A DNA stretch of 64,000 nt from an uncultured Castellaniella sp. (GTDB lineage Bacteria; Pseudomonadota; Gammaproteobacteria; Burkholderiales; Burkholderiaceae_B): positions 533,744 to 597,743 of the forward strand of contig NZ_CALKHS010000009.1 of assembly GCF_937988725.1 (NCBI RefSeq), written 5' to 3'. Made by a program: the position numbers and the translations under genes. Below are positions 7,155 to 17,390 of the stretch, piece after piece. Each line of letters begins with the position of its first letter. Within the stretch, counting starts at the first letter, position 1. The notes beneath the pieces were generated by a model, which saw only the letters and a program-made list of their open reading frames with translations, ran no database searches and was not told the DNA's origin.

Positions 7155-9731
7155 TCAGTCCGGCAGCCAGTGCTCGGCGGGCGCGGGCTTGCCGAACAGA
7201 AAACCCTGGGCGCAGGCGCATCCCATGGCCTGCAGGGCATCCCGCTGGATCCCGGTCTCCACTCCTTCGGCCACCACGTTCAGGTCCAGCGACCGGGCCA
7301 GGCTCAGGACCGCCGACACGATGGCCGAGCTGCGCTGCTGCTGCCCCAGGCCCAGGGCCTGGATGAACGAGCGGTCGATCTTCAGGGAACTGAGCGGAAA
7401 CCGGTGCACGTGGCTGAGCGACGAATATCCCGTGCCGAAATCATCCAGGGCGATCCGGATCCCGGCCTCGTGCAGGCCGCCCAGGATGCGGCCGGCCGCA
7501 TCCGGATTCGACAGGAGCGTGCTCTCGGTGACTTCGGCGCAGATCTGGTGCGGCGCGATATGCGTCTGCGACAGCATGTCCAGCAGGCGCCGGGGGAAAT
7601 TCCGGCTGTGGAAATGACGCGGCGAAATATTGATGTTCAGCACGCCCCGCTCGCCGATGAAACCCTGCGCCGCGTCGCAGGCCAGGCGGTACAGATGCCA
7701 GTCGATGGCTTCGATCAGGCCGGTTTCCTCGGCCGCGGGCAGGAAGGCGCCCGGCCCCAGCAGGCCCCGCTCGGGATGCCGCCAGCGGATCAGCGCCTCG
7801 TAGCCGACGACGCCGGCATCGGGCAGGCGCACGATCGGCTGAAAATACGGCACGAACTGGCCGCTTTCCAGGGCCGCGCGCATCTGCTGCTCCAGGTCCA
7901 GCACGTTCATGGCGGACGCATGCAGTTTCTCGTCGAACAGCACGAACCGCTGCCGGCCGGCCGCCTTGGCGCGGTACAAGGCCGTATCGGCGTCATGCAG
8001 CACCTGATCGACCGTCCGGTAGCCGGCATGGCTCATGGCGATGCCGATGCTGGCCGACACGTGCAGGGCGCGGTCGCCGATGCGGACCGCCTGGGCCAGC
8101 CCGGCCTGGACGCGCTGGGCCACCAGACAGGCCGTGGAGGGCTGGGGGCAATTTTCCAGCAGGATGGCGAACTCGTCCCCGGACAGGCGCCCGACGACGT
8201 CGGGGGTGCGCACGCAATCCGCGATCCGCCGGGAGACCTCGCGCAGGACTTCGTCGCCCACCTGGTGCCCCAGGCCGTCGTTGAACAGCTTGAAGCGATC
8301 GACGTCCAGGTACAGCAAGGCGAAACGGCGGTCAGGATCGCGCCGCTGGGCGGCCAGCGCGCGTTCGAGACGGTCGCGCACGTACACGCGATTGGGCAGG
8401 CCGGTCAGCGGATCGTGCATCACCTGGTGCCGCAACTGCCGCTGCGCCTGTTCCCGGACCGCGATCTGCTGGCGAAGTTCCTGGGTGCGTTCCATCACCC
8501 GCTGTTCGAGCTGGGCGTTCAGGGCCTGCAAGGCGGCGTCCTGCTGGCGCCGCCGCAGGGTATTGGCGATCTGGTAGGACACGAAGGTCAGCAGATCCGC
8601 ATCCTGATCGGTGTAGCCCAGTTCCTGGCGGTAGCTCTGCAGCACGACCACGCCCATCACCCCCTGCGCTCCCAGCAGCGGCGCCCCCAGCCAGCACGCG
8701 GCCTCGGGACCGTAGGTGGCCGCATCGACCTCGCCGCGGGCGATCAGGGCGCCGATCTCGGCCTCGCTCATCAGCACCGTCCGGCCGCAGCGAATGGCGT
8801 ATTCGCTCATGCCCCGCCCCAGGGGCCGCGCGGTCAGCCGCGCGCCTGCGCCGTCCACGGCATAGGGAAAATCCAGCCGCTGCCGGTCATCGGACAGCAG
8901 GGCGATATAGAAGTTTTCCGCATTCAGCAGCTCGCCGACCGCCAGGTGGATGCTGCGATAAAAGGCCTCGTTGCCGTCCTGGCTCTGCCCCAGCGCCGCG
9001 ATCCGATAGAGCGTCGCCTGAAGATGCGCCGCCCGTTCGCCCTCGCGGACCTGTTCCTGCAGCCGGGCATTGGCGCTGGCCAGTTCGCGCGTCCGGTCCG
9101 CCACCCGGCGCTCCAGGGCTTCCTGCCCCATCTTGCGCTCGACGGCGTTGAGCACGTGCTCGGCGACGAAGGCCAGCACGTTCTGGTCGGACTGCGTGTA
9201 TCCCCGGCCGGCTTCGTAGCTCTGCACCGTCAGCAGGCCCACCACCTGCCCTTCGCGGCGCATCGGCACGCCCATGAAATCCACGGACGGCGTGCCCACC
9301 GCGCTGCTGCGATCCAGCCCCAGGCTGCGGGCGACCTCGTCGGACGCGCCCCGCCTGGGCTGGCCCTGGCGGATCAAGGCCAGGGTGATGGTATTGCTCA
9401 GCTGCTCGGCGGTGAATTCCTGGTCGGGCCGATACAGCTGGCCGTCCATGACGTCGGCGAAATAGATGAACCGCACGGTCTGGCGCTGCGTGTCGTACAG
9501 GGCGATATAGAAGTTCTCGGCGTACATCAGCCGGGCGATGATGCCGTGCAGGCCTTTCAGCAGGCTTTGCATGTCCAGCCCGGAGGCGGCCATGTCGGCA
9601 ATCGCGAACAGCGCCCGCTGCAGGCGCTCGGATTGCTCCAGGCGCTCCACCGAGGCTTGCAGGCGCTGGATGTCCGGGATCCCGGCAGGCATGCCATCCC
9701 GTTCCAGGTCCGTCTGGTGTTCGCCGTCCAT
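7155..9731 (-). CDS. GAF-GAF-GGDEF-EAL cyclic-di-GMP signalling protein
   Basis: This 858-residue cytoplasmic protein has two GAF-like sensory domains (about 30-190 and 225-390), each starting with a similar ENFYIAL segment. A coiled linker, a GGDEF domain (about 430-590) and an EAL domain (about 605-855) follow. The cyclase signature reads SGDEF in the context GRLSGDEFAILL, so its first glycine is serine. The EAL half keeps EAL (GYEALIRWRH), the NIN segment, TES, DDFGTGYSS and VAEGVET, so phosphodiesterase activity looks intact. Start ATG 9731 has an AGAGGA ribosome binding site. There are no membrane segments. The gene is monocistronic. Confidence 0.93.
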   Translation of the reverse strand: MDGEHQTDLERDGMPAGIPDIQRLQASVERLEQSERLQRALFAIADMAASGLDMQSLLKGLHGIIARLMYAENFYIALYDTQRQTVRFIYFADVMDGQLYRPDQEFTAEQLSNTITLALIRQGQPRRGASDEVARSLGLDRSSAVGTPSVDFMGVPMRREGQVVGLLTVQSYEAGRGYTQSDQNVLAFVAEHVLNAVERKMGQEALERRVADRTRELASANARLQEQVREGERAAHLQATLYRIAALGQSQDGNEAFYRSIHLAVGELLNAENFYIALLSDDRQRLDFPYAVDGAGARLTARPLGRGMSEYAIRCGRTVLMSEAEIGALIARGEVDAATYGPEAACWLGAPLLGAQGVMGVVVLQSYRQELGYTDQDADLLTFVSYQIANTLRRRQQDAALQALNAQLEQRVMERTQELRQQIAVREQAQRQLRHQVMHDPLTGLPNRVYVRDRLERALAAQRRDPDRRFALLYLDVDRFKLFNDGLGHQVGDEVLREVSRRIADCVRTPDVVGRLSGDEFAILLENCPQPSTACLVAQRVQAGLAQAVRIGDRALHVSASIGIAMSHAGYRTVDQVLHDADTALYRAKAAGRQRFVLFDEKLHASAMNVLDLEQQMRAALESGQFVPYFQPIVRLPDAGVVGYEALIRWRHPERGLLGPGAFLPAAEETGLIEAIDWHLYRLACDAAQGFIGERGVLNINISPRHFHSRNFPRRLLDMLSQTHIAPHQICAEVTESTLLSNPDAAGRILGGLHEAGIRIALDDFGTGYSSLSHVHRFPLSSLKIDRSFIQALGLGQQQRSSAIVSAVLSLARSLDLNVVAEGVETGIQRDALQAMGCACAQGFLFGKPAPAEHWLPD

Positions 9732-9799
9732 GCCGTCCTCTCGTACGATCCTTGAAGCGAAAGCGCCCCGCTCGTGAAGTATACAAACAGTGACGAGGC

Positions 9800-10285
9800 C
9801 TACGCGCGGACCGGCCTTTCAGGCGGGCGGACCTGCTCCAGCGGCAGCGCCGTGGTGTGCCGCACCACTTCCATGACGAAGCCGGAACTGACGTCCACCA
9901 GCTCGGCGACCTTGATGAGCCGCTTGTACACCCGGTCGTATCCGGCGATATCCGACACCACCACCTTCAGCAGATAGTCGACTTCCCCGGCCATCCGGTA
10001 GACCTCGAGGATTTCCGGAATCCCCGCCACGCCGTCCAGGAACCGGGTCGTCCAGGCGTCGTCGTGGCGGGCGGCCTTCACCGTGACGAAGACCGTCAGC
10101 CCCAGGCCCAGGCGGACCGGGTCGCACAAAGCCACCTGCGCCTGGATGACCCCGTCTTCTTTCAGGCGCTGGATGCGCCGCCAGCAAGGCGTCGTGGACA
10201 GGCCCACCCGCGCGGCCAGGTCCGCCAGGCCCACCGAGGCATCCTGTTGCAGGATTTCCAGGATCCGATAATCCAATTTATCCAT
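9800..10285 (-). CDS. Lrp/AsnC family transcriptional regulator
   Basis: This 161-residue protein has the N-terminal winged HTH (MDKLDYRILEILQQDA, then the recognition helix around GLSTTPCWRRIQRL) and a C-terminal RAM ligand-binding domain. I start at ATG 10285, which gives the canonical MDKLDYRIL N-terminus; an ATG three codons upstream is possible. It is divergent from metC, and the 119-base gap holds two palindromes. It probably controls metC and itself in response to an amino acid. Confidence 0.92.
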   Translation of the reverse strand: MDKLDYRILEILQQDASVGLADLAARVGLSTTPCWRRIQRLKEDGVIQAQVALCDPVRLGLGLTVFVTVKAARHDDAWTTRFLDGVAGIPEILEVYRMAGEVDYLLKVVVSDIAGYDRVYKRLIKVAELVDVSSGFVMEVVRHTTALPLEQVRPPERPVRA

Positions 10286-10298
10286 ACAGACCACTCAT

Positions 10299-10317
10299 AT
10301 TAGAAATAATTTCTAAT
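10299..10317. promoter_or_regulatory. Candidate Lrp-type operator
   Basis: ATTAGAAAT-A-ATTTCTAAT is a perfect inverted repeat of two 9-base arms around one base. It lies just upstream of the Lrp-type regulator in an AT-rich island of a GC-rich chromosome. Lrp family proteins bind AT-rich 13-15 bp palindromes, so this is a likely autoregulatory and shared site. Confidence 0.55.
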
Positions 10318-10349
10318 TCATAGCGGATTATATAGAAAGAACGGAAACC

Positions 10350-10365
10350 TTTTCCTGCTGGAAAA
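10350..10365. promoter_or_regulatory. Second palindrome upstream of metC
   Basis: TTTTCC-TGCT-GGAAAA is a perfect 6-base inverted repeat 39 bases before the metC start. An upstream GGAAA (10343-10347) could pair with the left arm as an alternative. It could be a second operator or a leader hairpin. Confidence 0.35.
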
Positions 10366-10404
10366 CCTAGACTGTTCCTCATCGCCCACCGAGGAAATGC
10401 ACAC

Positions 10405-11634
10405 ATGAACGCCCCATTGACTTTCGACATGGTCCGCTCGCCGTCGGAAACTCCCGCCCATGCGGAACAGGCGGTGGACACTTTTCTGTCGCACGGCACG
10501 CGCTCGCCCAAGGAGTACGGCGGCACGGTCAATCCCCCCGTCTGCCGGGCCTCGACCATCGTGTTCGACAACATGCAGGACATGGACGAGCGCCAGCGCG
10601 CCCTGGACCGGGACGAAGCGGGCGTGATGTGGTACGGCCGCAAGGGCACGCCCACCACCTTCGCGCTGCAGGAATCGATCGCCCGGCTGGAAGGGGGCTA
10701 CCGCACCCTGTTGGCGTCCTCGGGCCTGGCCGCCTGCACCGCCGCCCTGTCGGCCTTCGTGCGGGCCGGCGACCACATCCTGATGAGCGACAGCGTCTAC
10801 GGCCCCACCCGCCACTATGCAACGACGATCCTGGCCCGCTACGGCATCGCCACGACTTTCTACGATCCCGCCATCGGGGCGGGCATCGAATCCCTGATCC
10901 GCCCCGAAACACGCGTCGTCTACGTCGAATCCCCGGGTTCGCAGACCTTCGAGGTGCAGGACATTCCGGCCATCGCCGAATGCGCCCACCGGCACGGCGC
11001 CCGGGTGGTGATGGACAACACCTGGGCCTCGCCGCTGTACTTCAAGCCCTTCGAGCACGGCGTGGACGTTTCGGTGCAGGCCTGCACGAAGTACATCACC
11101 GGCCACTCGGACGCGCTGCTGGGCTCGATCACCACCACCCAGGAGACCTGGCAGGAAGTCAGCAGCCACGTCTACGCGCATGGCCTGAACGCCGGGCCTG
11201 ACGACGTCTACCTGGCCCAGCGCGGCCTGCGCACGCTGTCCGTGCGCCTGGAACGCCATCAGCGCAATGCGCTGGAAGTCGCCCAATGGCTGGCCGCCCA
11301 GGCGGCCGTGGAACAGGTGCTCTACCCCGCCCTGCCAGGCGCTCCCGGGCACGAGATCTGGCGGCGCGACTTCACCGGCGCGTCGGGCCTGATGGGGCTG
11401 GCGCTCAAGCCCTGCGCCGCCCGGCACCTGCGCAACTTCGTCGACAGCCTGGAGCTCTTCCACCTGGGATTTTCATGGGGCGGCTTCGAAAGCATGATCA
11501 TGCCGCAGGAATCCATGCCGCTCCGGGAAGCATCCCGGTGGCCATACGCGGGCCCGCTGGTGCGCCTGCACATCGGCCTGGAATCCCCCGACGACCTGAT
11601 CGCCGACCTGAAGGCGGGGTTCACCCGCCTGTGA
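10405..11634 (+). CDS. metC: Cystathionine beta-lyase
   Basis: This PLP enzyme of the Cys/Met metabolism family splits cystathionine to homocysteine, ammonia and pyruvate. The pyridoxal lysine lies in ACTKYITGHSD, with WYGRKGTPTT and the VVMDNTWASPLY loop also present. The length of 409 residues is slightly longer than E. coli MetC because of an N-terminal extension. The ATG follows a GAGGAAA ribosome binding site. The divergent Lrp-type regulator is the likely controller. A related lyase or desulfhydrase activity cannot be excluded from sequence alone. Confidence 0.88.
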   Translation: MNAPLTFDMVRSPSETPAHAEQAVDTFLSHGTRSPKEYGGTVNPPVCRASTIVFDNMQDMDERQRALDRDEAGVMWYGRKGTPTTFALQESIARLEGGYRTLLASSGLAACTAALSAFVRAGDHILMSDSVYGPTRHYATTILARYGIATTFYDPAIGAGIESLIRPETRVVYVESPGSQTFEVQDIPAIAECAHRHGARVVMDNTWASPLYFKPFEHGVDVSVQACTKYITGHSDALLGSITTTQETWQEVSSHVYAHGLNAGPDDVYLAQRGLRTLSVRLERHQRNALEVAQWLAAQAAVEQVLYPALPGAPGHEIWRRDFTGASGLMGLALKPCAARHLRNFVDSLELFHLGFSWGGFESMIMPQESMPLREASRWPYAGPLVRLHIGLESPDDLIADLKAGFTRL

Positions 11635-11658
11635 CGCCGGCAGGCTGCCGGCGCCCCG

Positions 11659-12861
11659 TCACGCCCCGGCGGACGCCGGGGCCATGTTCACCCGGAAGGA
11701 AATGAGCAGCGCGGCGGCGAGCAGCATCAGGCCCCCCAGGCCGAACACGCCGGCCACGCCTTCCAGCTTCAGCACCAGCCCGCCGCCGCCCGCGCCGATG
11801 GCGATCGCCACCTGGATGGCCGCGACCAGCAGGCCGCCGCCGCTTTCCGCCTCGTCGGGCACGGTCCGGGCGACCCAGGTCGACCAGGCGACGGGCACCG
11901 TGCCGAAGGCGAACCCCCAGATCGCGATCAGGACCGCCGTCAGCAGCGGAAGATCGCCCAGGCCGCTCAGCGCGATGCCCACGGCCCCGATGAGCAGCGG
12001 CGCCATCACCATGGTCAGGCGCGTGCCGCGTTCCAGCAGGAAGCCGCCCAGCGACGTGCCCAGGTAGTTGGCGACCCCGAACCCCAGCAGAATTGTCGAG
12101 ACCGCCGTGATCGTCACGCCGGTGACGTCTTCCAGGAAGGGGCGCACGTAGGTGAAGAGCGCGAAGTGCCCGCCGAAGATCAGCAGCGCGGCCGCCATGC
12201 CGACGCCTACCTGCGGACGCGCCATCACATCGATTAGGGTGCGCAGGCCCGCCCGCCCCGACGGCGCCATGCGCGGCAGGGTCGCCCATTGCACGGCCAT
12301 GGCCAGCGCCCCCAGTCCCGCCGCTCCCAGGAACACGATGCGCCAGCCCACCACCGCCCCCAGATAGCTGCCCAGGGGCGCGGCGACGATGGTGGCCGCC
12401 GCGACGCCGCTGACGGTGATGGACAGACCGCGCGGCACCAGGTCTTCCGGGACCAACCGCATGACGATGGCCGTCGACATGGCCCAGAAGCCCCCGATCG
12501 CCACGCCCAGCAAGGCGCGCCCCAGCAGCAGGACGCCGAATCCGCTCGCGAACGCCACCAGCGCGTTCGAGACGATCAGCAGGCCCGAGAACCCGATCAG
12601 GACATGCCGCCGGTCCAGCTTCCGGGTGAGGGGCGACACCAGCAGGCTGGCCGCGAACGCCCAGATCGCCGTGGTTGAAATGGCCTGCCCCGCCAGGCTT
12701 TCCGTAATGCCCAGGTCCTTCGCCAAGGGCGTCAGCAGGCTGACCGGCAGAAACTCCGCCGTCACCAGGCCGAAGACGCCCAACATCAGGGAAATCACGG
12801 CGCCCCACAGGGGAGCGCCCGAATGCGGATGCGCCTGGGCATCCGCTTGCCGTCCGTTCAT
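11659..12861 (-). CDS. MFS exporter of the AraJ/YdhP type
   Basis: This is a 400-residue, 12-helix major facilitator of the drug/sugar exporter group. The early sequence VFGLVTAEFLPVSLLTPLAKDLGI, the helix 2-3 loop SPLTRKLDRRHVL and the helix 4-5 segment LLLGRALLGVAIGGFWAM resemble NepI/YdhP/AraJ. The start is ATG 12861, preceded by AGGATCG. The same frame stays open far upstream, but that part is antisense to the regulator gene and reads as shadow sequence. It is divergent from an AraC-type regulator that probably controls it. Confidence 0.88.
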   Translation of the reverse strand: MNGRQADAQAHPHSGAPLWGAVISLMLGVFGLVTAEFLPVSLLTPLAKDLGITESLAGQAISTTAIWAFAASLLVSPLTRKLDRRHVLIGFSGLLIVSNALVAFASGFGVLLLGRALLGVAIGGFWAMSTAIVMRLVPEDLVPRGLSITVSGVAAATIVAAPLGSYLGAVVGWRIVFLGAAGLGALAMAVQWATLPRMAPSGRAGLRTLIDVMARPQVGVGMAAALLIFGGHFALFTYVRPFLEDVTGVTITAVSTILLGFGVANYLGTSLGGFLLERGTRLTMVMAPLLIGAVGIALSGLGDLPLLTAVLIAIWGFAFGTVPVAWSTWVARTVPDEAESGGGLLVAAIQVAIAIGAGGGGLVLKLEGVAGVFGLGGLMLLAAALLISFRVNMAPASAGA

Positions 12862-12887
12862 ATCGATCCTTTGCCAAAAAAATGCGT

Positions 12888-12905
12888 CATGGCACATGCG
12901 CCATG
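12888..12905. promoter_or_regulatory. Inverted repeat in the MFS/araC divergent promoter
   Basis: CATGGC (12888-12893) and GCCATG (12900-12905) are perfect arms separated by six bases, in the 99-base gap between the two divergent starts. It is a candidate site for the AraC-type regulator, although such proteins more often bind direct repeats. Confidence 0.3.
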
Positions 12906-12960
12906 GATGACAGGCAGGATATACTGGCCGAACCAGACAATCTATGGCATAAAAATCATA

Positions 12961-13971
12961 ATGTTTGATCAATCGTCCGATCATGCTGGCCTCCCGGCGC
13001 GCTCGACCCCTTCCGAAACCGCCCGGGACCTCATCAGCGAACTGCTGACAGGCATGCGGCTGTATGGCCTGCACTACCGCCGCATCCAGGCCACGCCGCC
13101 GTTCGGCATCCGCTTCGGCGAGGAGCCCGACAAGGCCCAGTTCCATTTCGTGGCGCGCGGACAGGTGTACCTGCGCAGTCCGGGCGGCGAGATCCAGCCG
13201 CTGGCCTGCGGGGATGCCGTCCTGCTGCCCAGGGGCGGTCCGCACGCCCTGCTGTCCGACCCGGACCTTCCCTGCCAGCGCATCGCGCAGTTCAACGCCA
13301 CGGCGATCTGCAGCGCGGTCGACGACGTGGACGCCTGCCGGCACGACGCCTGCCGGACGGACAAGGCCGTCATATTCAGCGGCTGCATGGTCTTCGACCT
13401 GGGCGCCATGCATCCCCTGGTCCGGCTGATGCCGGAAGTGATGCACGTCGGCACCTTGCTCGCGCGCAGTCCGGAAATCCTGCCGATTCTCGAAGCCATG
13501 GAACGCGAGGCCCGCACCGAGCGGGCCGGCTACGCCGGCATCCTGACCCGGCTGGCCGACGTCGTGTCCGCATCCATCGTCCGCGGGTGGGTGGAATGCG
13601 GCTGCGGCGACGCCAGCGGCTGGATCGAGGCGCTCAAGGACCCGCGCCTGGGCCGCGTCCTGGCCGCCATCCACCGCGATCCCGGCCGCAACTGGACCGT
13701 GGAGAGCCTGGCCTCGGAAATGGGCAGTTCGCGATCCGTGTTCGCCGAACGGTTCCAGGCCGTCACCGGCATGACGCCGCTGCGCTACGTCGCGGAATTG
13801 CGCATGCGCCTGGCCACGCAATGGATGGCGCGCGGCGAGCTGTCCACCGACGCCATCGCCGAACGGCTGGGCTATGGCTCCCAGGCGGCCTTCAGCCGGG
13901 CCTTCAAACGGATCACCGGCCAGCCGCCGGGCGCCGCGGCCCGGGCCGGCCGGCAGGCGATGGCGACCTGA
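12961..13971 (+). CDS. AraC family regulator with N-terminal cupin domain
   Basis: This 336-residue protein has an N-terminal cupin-type AraC-binding domain (FHFVARGQVYLRSPGGEIQPLACGDAVLLPRGGPHAL) and a C-terminal double HTH ending in the AraC signature (IAERLGYGSQAAFSRAFKRI, then GQPPG). ATG 12961 gives MFDQSS. It is divergent from the MFS exporter, the usual arrangement for regulators of this subgroup. It probably senses a small effector and activates or represses the exporter. Confidence 0.9.
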   Translation: MFDQSSDHAGLPARSTPSETARDLISELLTGMRLYGLHYRRIQATPPFGIRFGEEPDKAQFHFVARGQVYLRSPGGEIQPLACGDAVLLPRGGPHALLSDPDLPCQRIAQFNATAICSAVDDVDACRHDACRTDKAVIFSGCMVFDLGAMHPLVRLMPEVMHVGTLLARSPEILPILEAMEREARTERAGYAGILTRLADVVSASIVRGWVECGCGDASGWIEALKDPRLGRVLAAIHRDPGRNWTVESLASEMGSSRSVFAERFQAVTGMTPLRYVAELRMRLATQWMARGELSTDAIAERLGYGSQAAFSRAFKRITGQPPGAAARAGRQAMAT

Positions 13972-14004
13972 GTTCACGCCAACAGCATAGGATCCACGAC
14001 CATC

Positions 14005-14916
14005 ATGAATCGTCCCACCCTGTATCAAACCGCCCTCCTCCTGGCAACCATGCTCCTGTCGATCTGCCTGGTGCCGAACGCATCCGCCCAATTCGTCCCT
14101 GTGCCCCCGGAGGCCACGCATTTCACCCTGGGCGACTTCAAGGTATCCGTCCTTCACGACGATGCCTTGTCATTTCCCAATGACGGCAAGATCTTCGCCA
14201 CCAATGCAAGCCCGGCGGCCGTTGACAAGGTTCTGAAGGCGGCGGGCGCCCCGACGGACACCATCCTCCTGAGCGTGAATGCGCTGCTGATCCAGATGCC
14301 CAAGCGCACCATCCTGCTGGATACCGGGTACGGAACCGCCGGCAAGGGTGTCCTGCGGGAAAGTCTGGCCAAGGCAGGGGTCGCCCCGGATACGATCAGC
14401 GATATTTTCATCACGCACTCGCATCCCGATCACATCGGCGGCCTCATCGACGCCAAGGGCCGGTTGGTTTTCCCCAAAGCCACCATCCGGATGTCCGCCC
14501 AAGAATGGCGGTATCTCCAGGCTCAGGACGACGCGCGCACTATCGTGCCGATCATCAAGGCCCGGGTGGAAACGTTTGAACCAGCCAAGGCGGTCCTGCC
14601 GGGCATCACCCCTATCGCGCTTCCCGGACACACCCCAGGGCACGTGGGCTACGAGATCGCCTCCCAGGGGCGCAAGCTGCTGGACATCGGCGACATGGCA
14701 CACAGCTCGATCATCTCGCTGGCGGATCCGGAATGGACGCTCGCCTGGGACTCCGATCCGCAGCAGGCAAGCAGGACCCGCCGCGAAGAACTGCAAAAAC
14801 TGGCGAATTCGCATGAACTGGTATTCGCGCCGCACTTCCCTTTTCCAGGGATCGGACGGATTGAACCGCTGGGCCAGGGATTCCGGTTCCAGCCTGGTCT
14901 GCCAGCGGACAAATGA
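14005..14916 (+). CDS. Secreted metallo-beta-lactamase-fold hydrolase
   Basis: This 303-residue protein has a Sec signal peptide (hydrophobic LLLATMLLSICLV, cleavage near ASAQF). The metal-binding motif of the fold, THSHPDHIGG, is intact at about residues 136-145, with later ligands in PGHTPGHVGYE and DIGDMAHSS. The overall look is like quorum-quenching lactonases and related periplasmic MBL hydrolases. It lies 33 bases after the AraC gene on the same strand. The substrate is unknown. Confidence 0.85.
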   Translation: MNRPTLYQTALLLATMLLSICLVPNASAQFVPVPPEATHFTLGDFKVSVLHDDALSFPNDGKIFATNASPAAVDKVLKAAGAPTDTILLSVNALLIQMPKRTILLDTGYGTAGKGVLRESLAKAGVAPDTISDIFITHSHPDHIGGLIDAKGRLVFPKATIRMSAQEWRYLQAQDDARTIVPIIKARVETFEPAKAVLPGITPIALPGHTPGHVGYEIASQGRKLLDIGDMAHSSIISLADPEWTLAWDSDPQQASRTRREELQKLANSHELVFAPHFPFPGIGRIEPLGQGFRFQPGLPADK

Positions 14917-14985
14917 ACTGGGGGCGCTTCCCGGCATGCTCCTGCGCCCGAATCTCGCCGTCCTGCACAACAACCTCAGCGCCAT

Positions 14986-15022
14986 AAAAACAAAGCTCCA
15001 CCCCTCGAAAGGGGTGGAGCCC
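14986..15022 (-). terminator. Intrinsic terminator of icd
   Basis: The arms GCTCCACCCC and GGGGTGGAGC (14997-15006, 15013-15022), plus one more T/A pair, enclose a CGAA loop. Read on the minus strand, the stem is followed by TTTGTTTTTA. It lies 47 bases past the icd stop codon. Confidence 0.8.
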
Positions 15023-15068
15023 AGATCCGGCAACCCCACTGACCGCAGCGGGGAATCGCCATGGACGA

Positions 15069-16325
<1,257 letters not shown>

Positions 16326-16386
16326 GAGTGCTCCAGTGTTGCTGGGGTTGTTGTTCAAAAGAGGATGCTGTGCGTGGGGTCGCAGT

Positions 16387-16411
16387 CTTATATAAGAGTT
16401 TAACGTAAACT
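16387..16411. promoter_or_regulatory. Adjacent palindromes upstream of icd
   Basis: CTTATATAAG (16387-16396) and AGTTTA-ACG-TAAACT (16397-16411) abut each other in an AT-rich patch about 62 bases before the icd start. The region probably includes the icd promoter. One or both palindromes could be operators. Confidence 0.35.
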
Positions 16412-16508
16412 GCCCCGCAGGGCGTCGGGAATCTGCAGGGGTTCGAATCCGCCCGGGCACGGGCCGGTAAAATGAAGATTACGCTTCATCATGCCCCTTG
16501 CACATCCC

Positions 16509-16940
16509 ATGTTCAACCCATCTAAAGAGCAGGTCCGCGAATTCTTCACCGAGGCCTGGCGCAAGCGCCGCGCCGGCGGCGTGCTGACGCCGCTGGAAAC
16601 CATGGCGGCCGACCTGGTCGAACGCCACCCCGAATACCACGACGACCTGCAAGACCCGGAGGCATCGCAGCGCGACTATCCCGTCGAGGGGGGCCGCACG
16701 AATCCCTTCCTGCACCTGTCCATGCATCTGGCGATCCAGGAACAGCTGTCGATCGACCATCCGCCGGGCATCCGCGCCGCCTGGAACAGCCTGCTGCAGA
16801 CCCACGACGAACACGAGGCCGCCCACGTCATCATGGAAGCCCTGGGCGAAGTCGTCTGGGAAGCCCAGCGTCTCGGCAAGCCGCTGGACAACGATCACTA
16901 TCTGGATCTGATCCGCCGCCACGCGAGCCGCACGAACTGA
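16509..16940 (+). CDS. DUF1841 family protein
   Basis: This 143-residue cytoplasmic protein matches the conserved betaproteobacterial/gammaproteobacterial DUF1841 family (MFNPSKEQVREFF start; HLSMHLAIQEQLSIDHPPGI; HIIMEALGE-like segment). No function is established for the family. ATG 16509 gives the family N-terminus; an in-frame ATG six codons upstream is less likely. It is divergent from icd. Confidence 0.85.
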   Translation: MFNPSKEQVREFFTEAWRKRRAGGVLTPLETMAADLVERHPEYHDDLQDPEASQRDYPVEGGRTNPFLHLSMHLAIQEQLSIDHPPGIRAAWNSLLQTHDEHEAAHVIMEALGEVVWEAQRLGKPLDNDHYLDLIRRHASRTN

Positions 16941-17027
16941 CATTCCGGCCGGGTGCCCGGCAACCGGGCGGGCGCGCGCAGCGCCCCCGGAGGGCCGCCG
17001 ACGATGCCGGCGACCCGCTTGCGGCGA

Positions 17028-17381
17028 TTACCGCACGTGCAGGGAGGTAGGCAGCGAGGACAGCCAGGCGGAAATGTTGACGATGTCGGCGGCCGACAGC
17101 TGCGACGCCATGGCCCCCATCACGGCGTTCTTGCGCACATTGGCGGACGCCGGTTCGCCTTTCTGGCCACGCTGGTAGGCCACCAGGGCATGCGCCAGGT
17201 AATCCTGATGCTGGCCGGCCAGGATCGGATAGGCCGGCTGGATGGGGGTCTTGGCGTCCGCGCCGTGGCAGGACGCGCAGGTGAATTTTTCAAAGGCCGC
17301 CTTGCCGGCCGACAGATCGGCGGCCTGAGCGCCCGCCGTCATCAGACTGCACCCAAGCAGGGCAATCCAGAATGCTCGCAT
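17028..17381 (-). CDS. Class I cytochrome c, single haem
   Basis: This 117-residue periplasmic electron carrier has a signal peptide ending near AQAAD. It has one haem-binding CASCH motif and a distal Met in the VMGAM segment. The size and the PILAGQHQDYLAHAL segment resemble one half of a cytochrome c4. It is 9 bases downstream of another single-haem gene on the same strand, so the two form an operon. Confidence 0.88.
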   Translation of the reverse strand: MRAFWIALLGCSLMTAGAQAADLSAGKAAFEKFTCASCHGADAKTPIQPAYPILAGQHQDYLAHALVAYQRGQKGEPASANVRKNAVMGAMASQLSAADIVNISAWLSSLPTSLHVR

Positions 17382-17390
17382 GGTGTTCCC

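Noticed and set aside
7107..9755. An 882-codon plus-strand frame over the GGDEF/EAL gene
   Set aside because: The composition is rich in His, Gln, Arg and Gly without motifs, while the minus-strand protein has complete catalytic signatures.
12862..14157. Upstream extension of the MFS exporter frame to 832 residues
   Set aside because: The extension is antisense to the AraC regulator and shows no domain. ATG 12861 with its ribosome binding site and a normal first helix is the right start.
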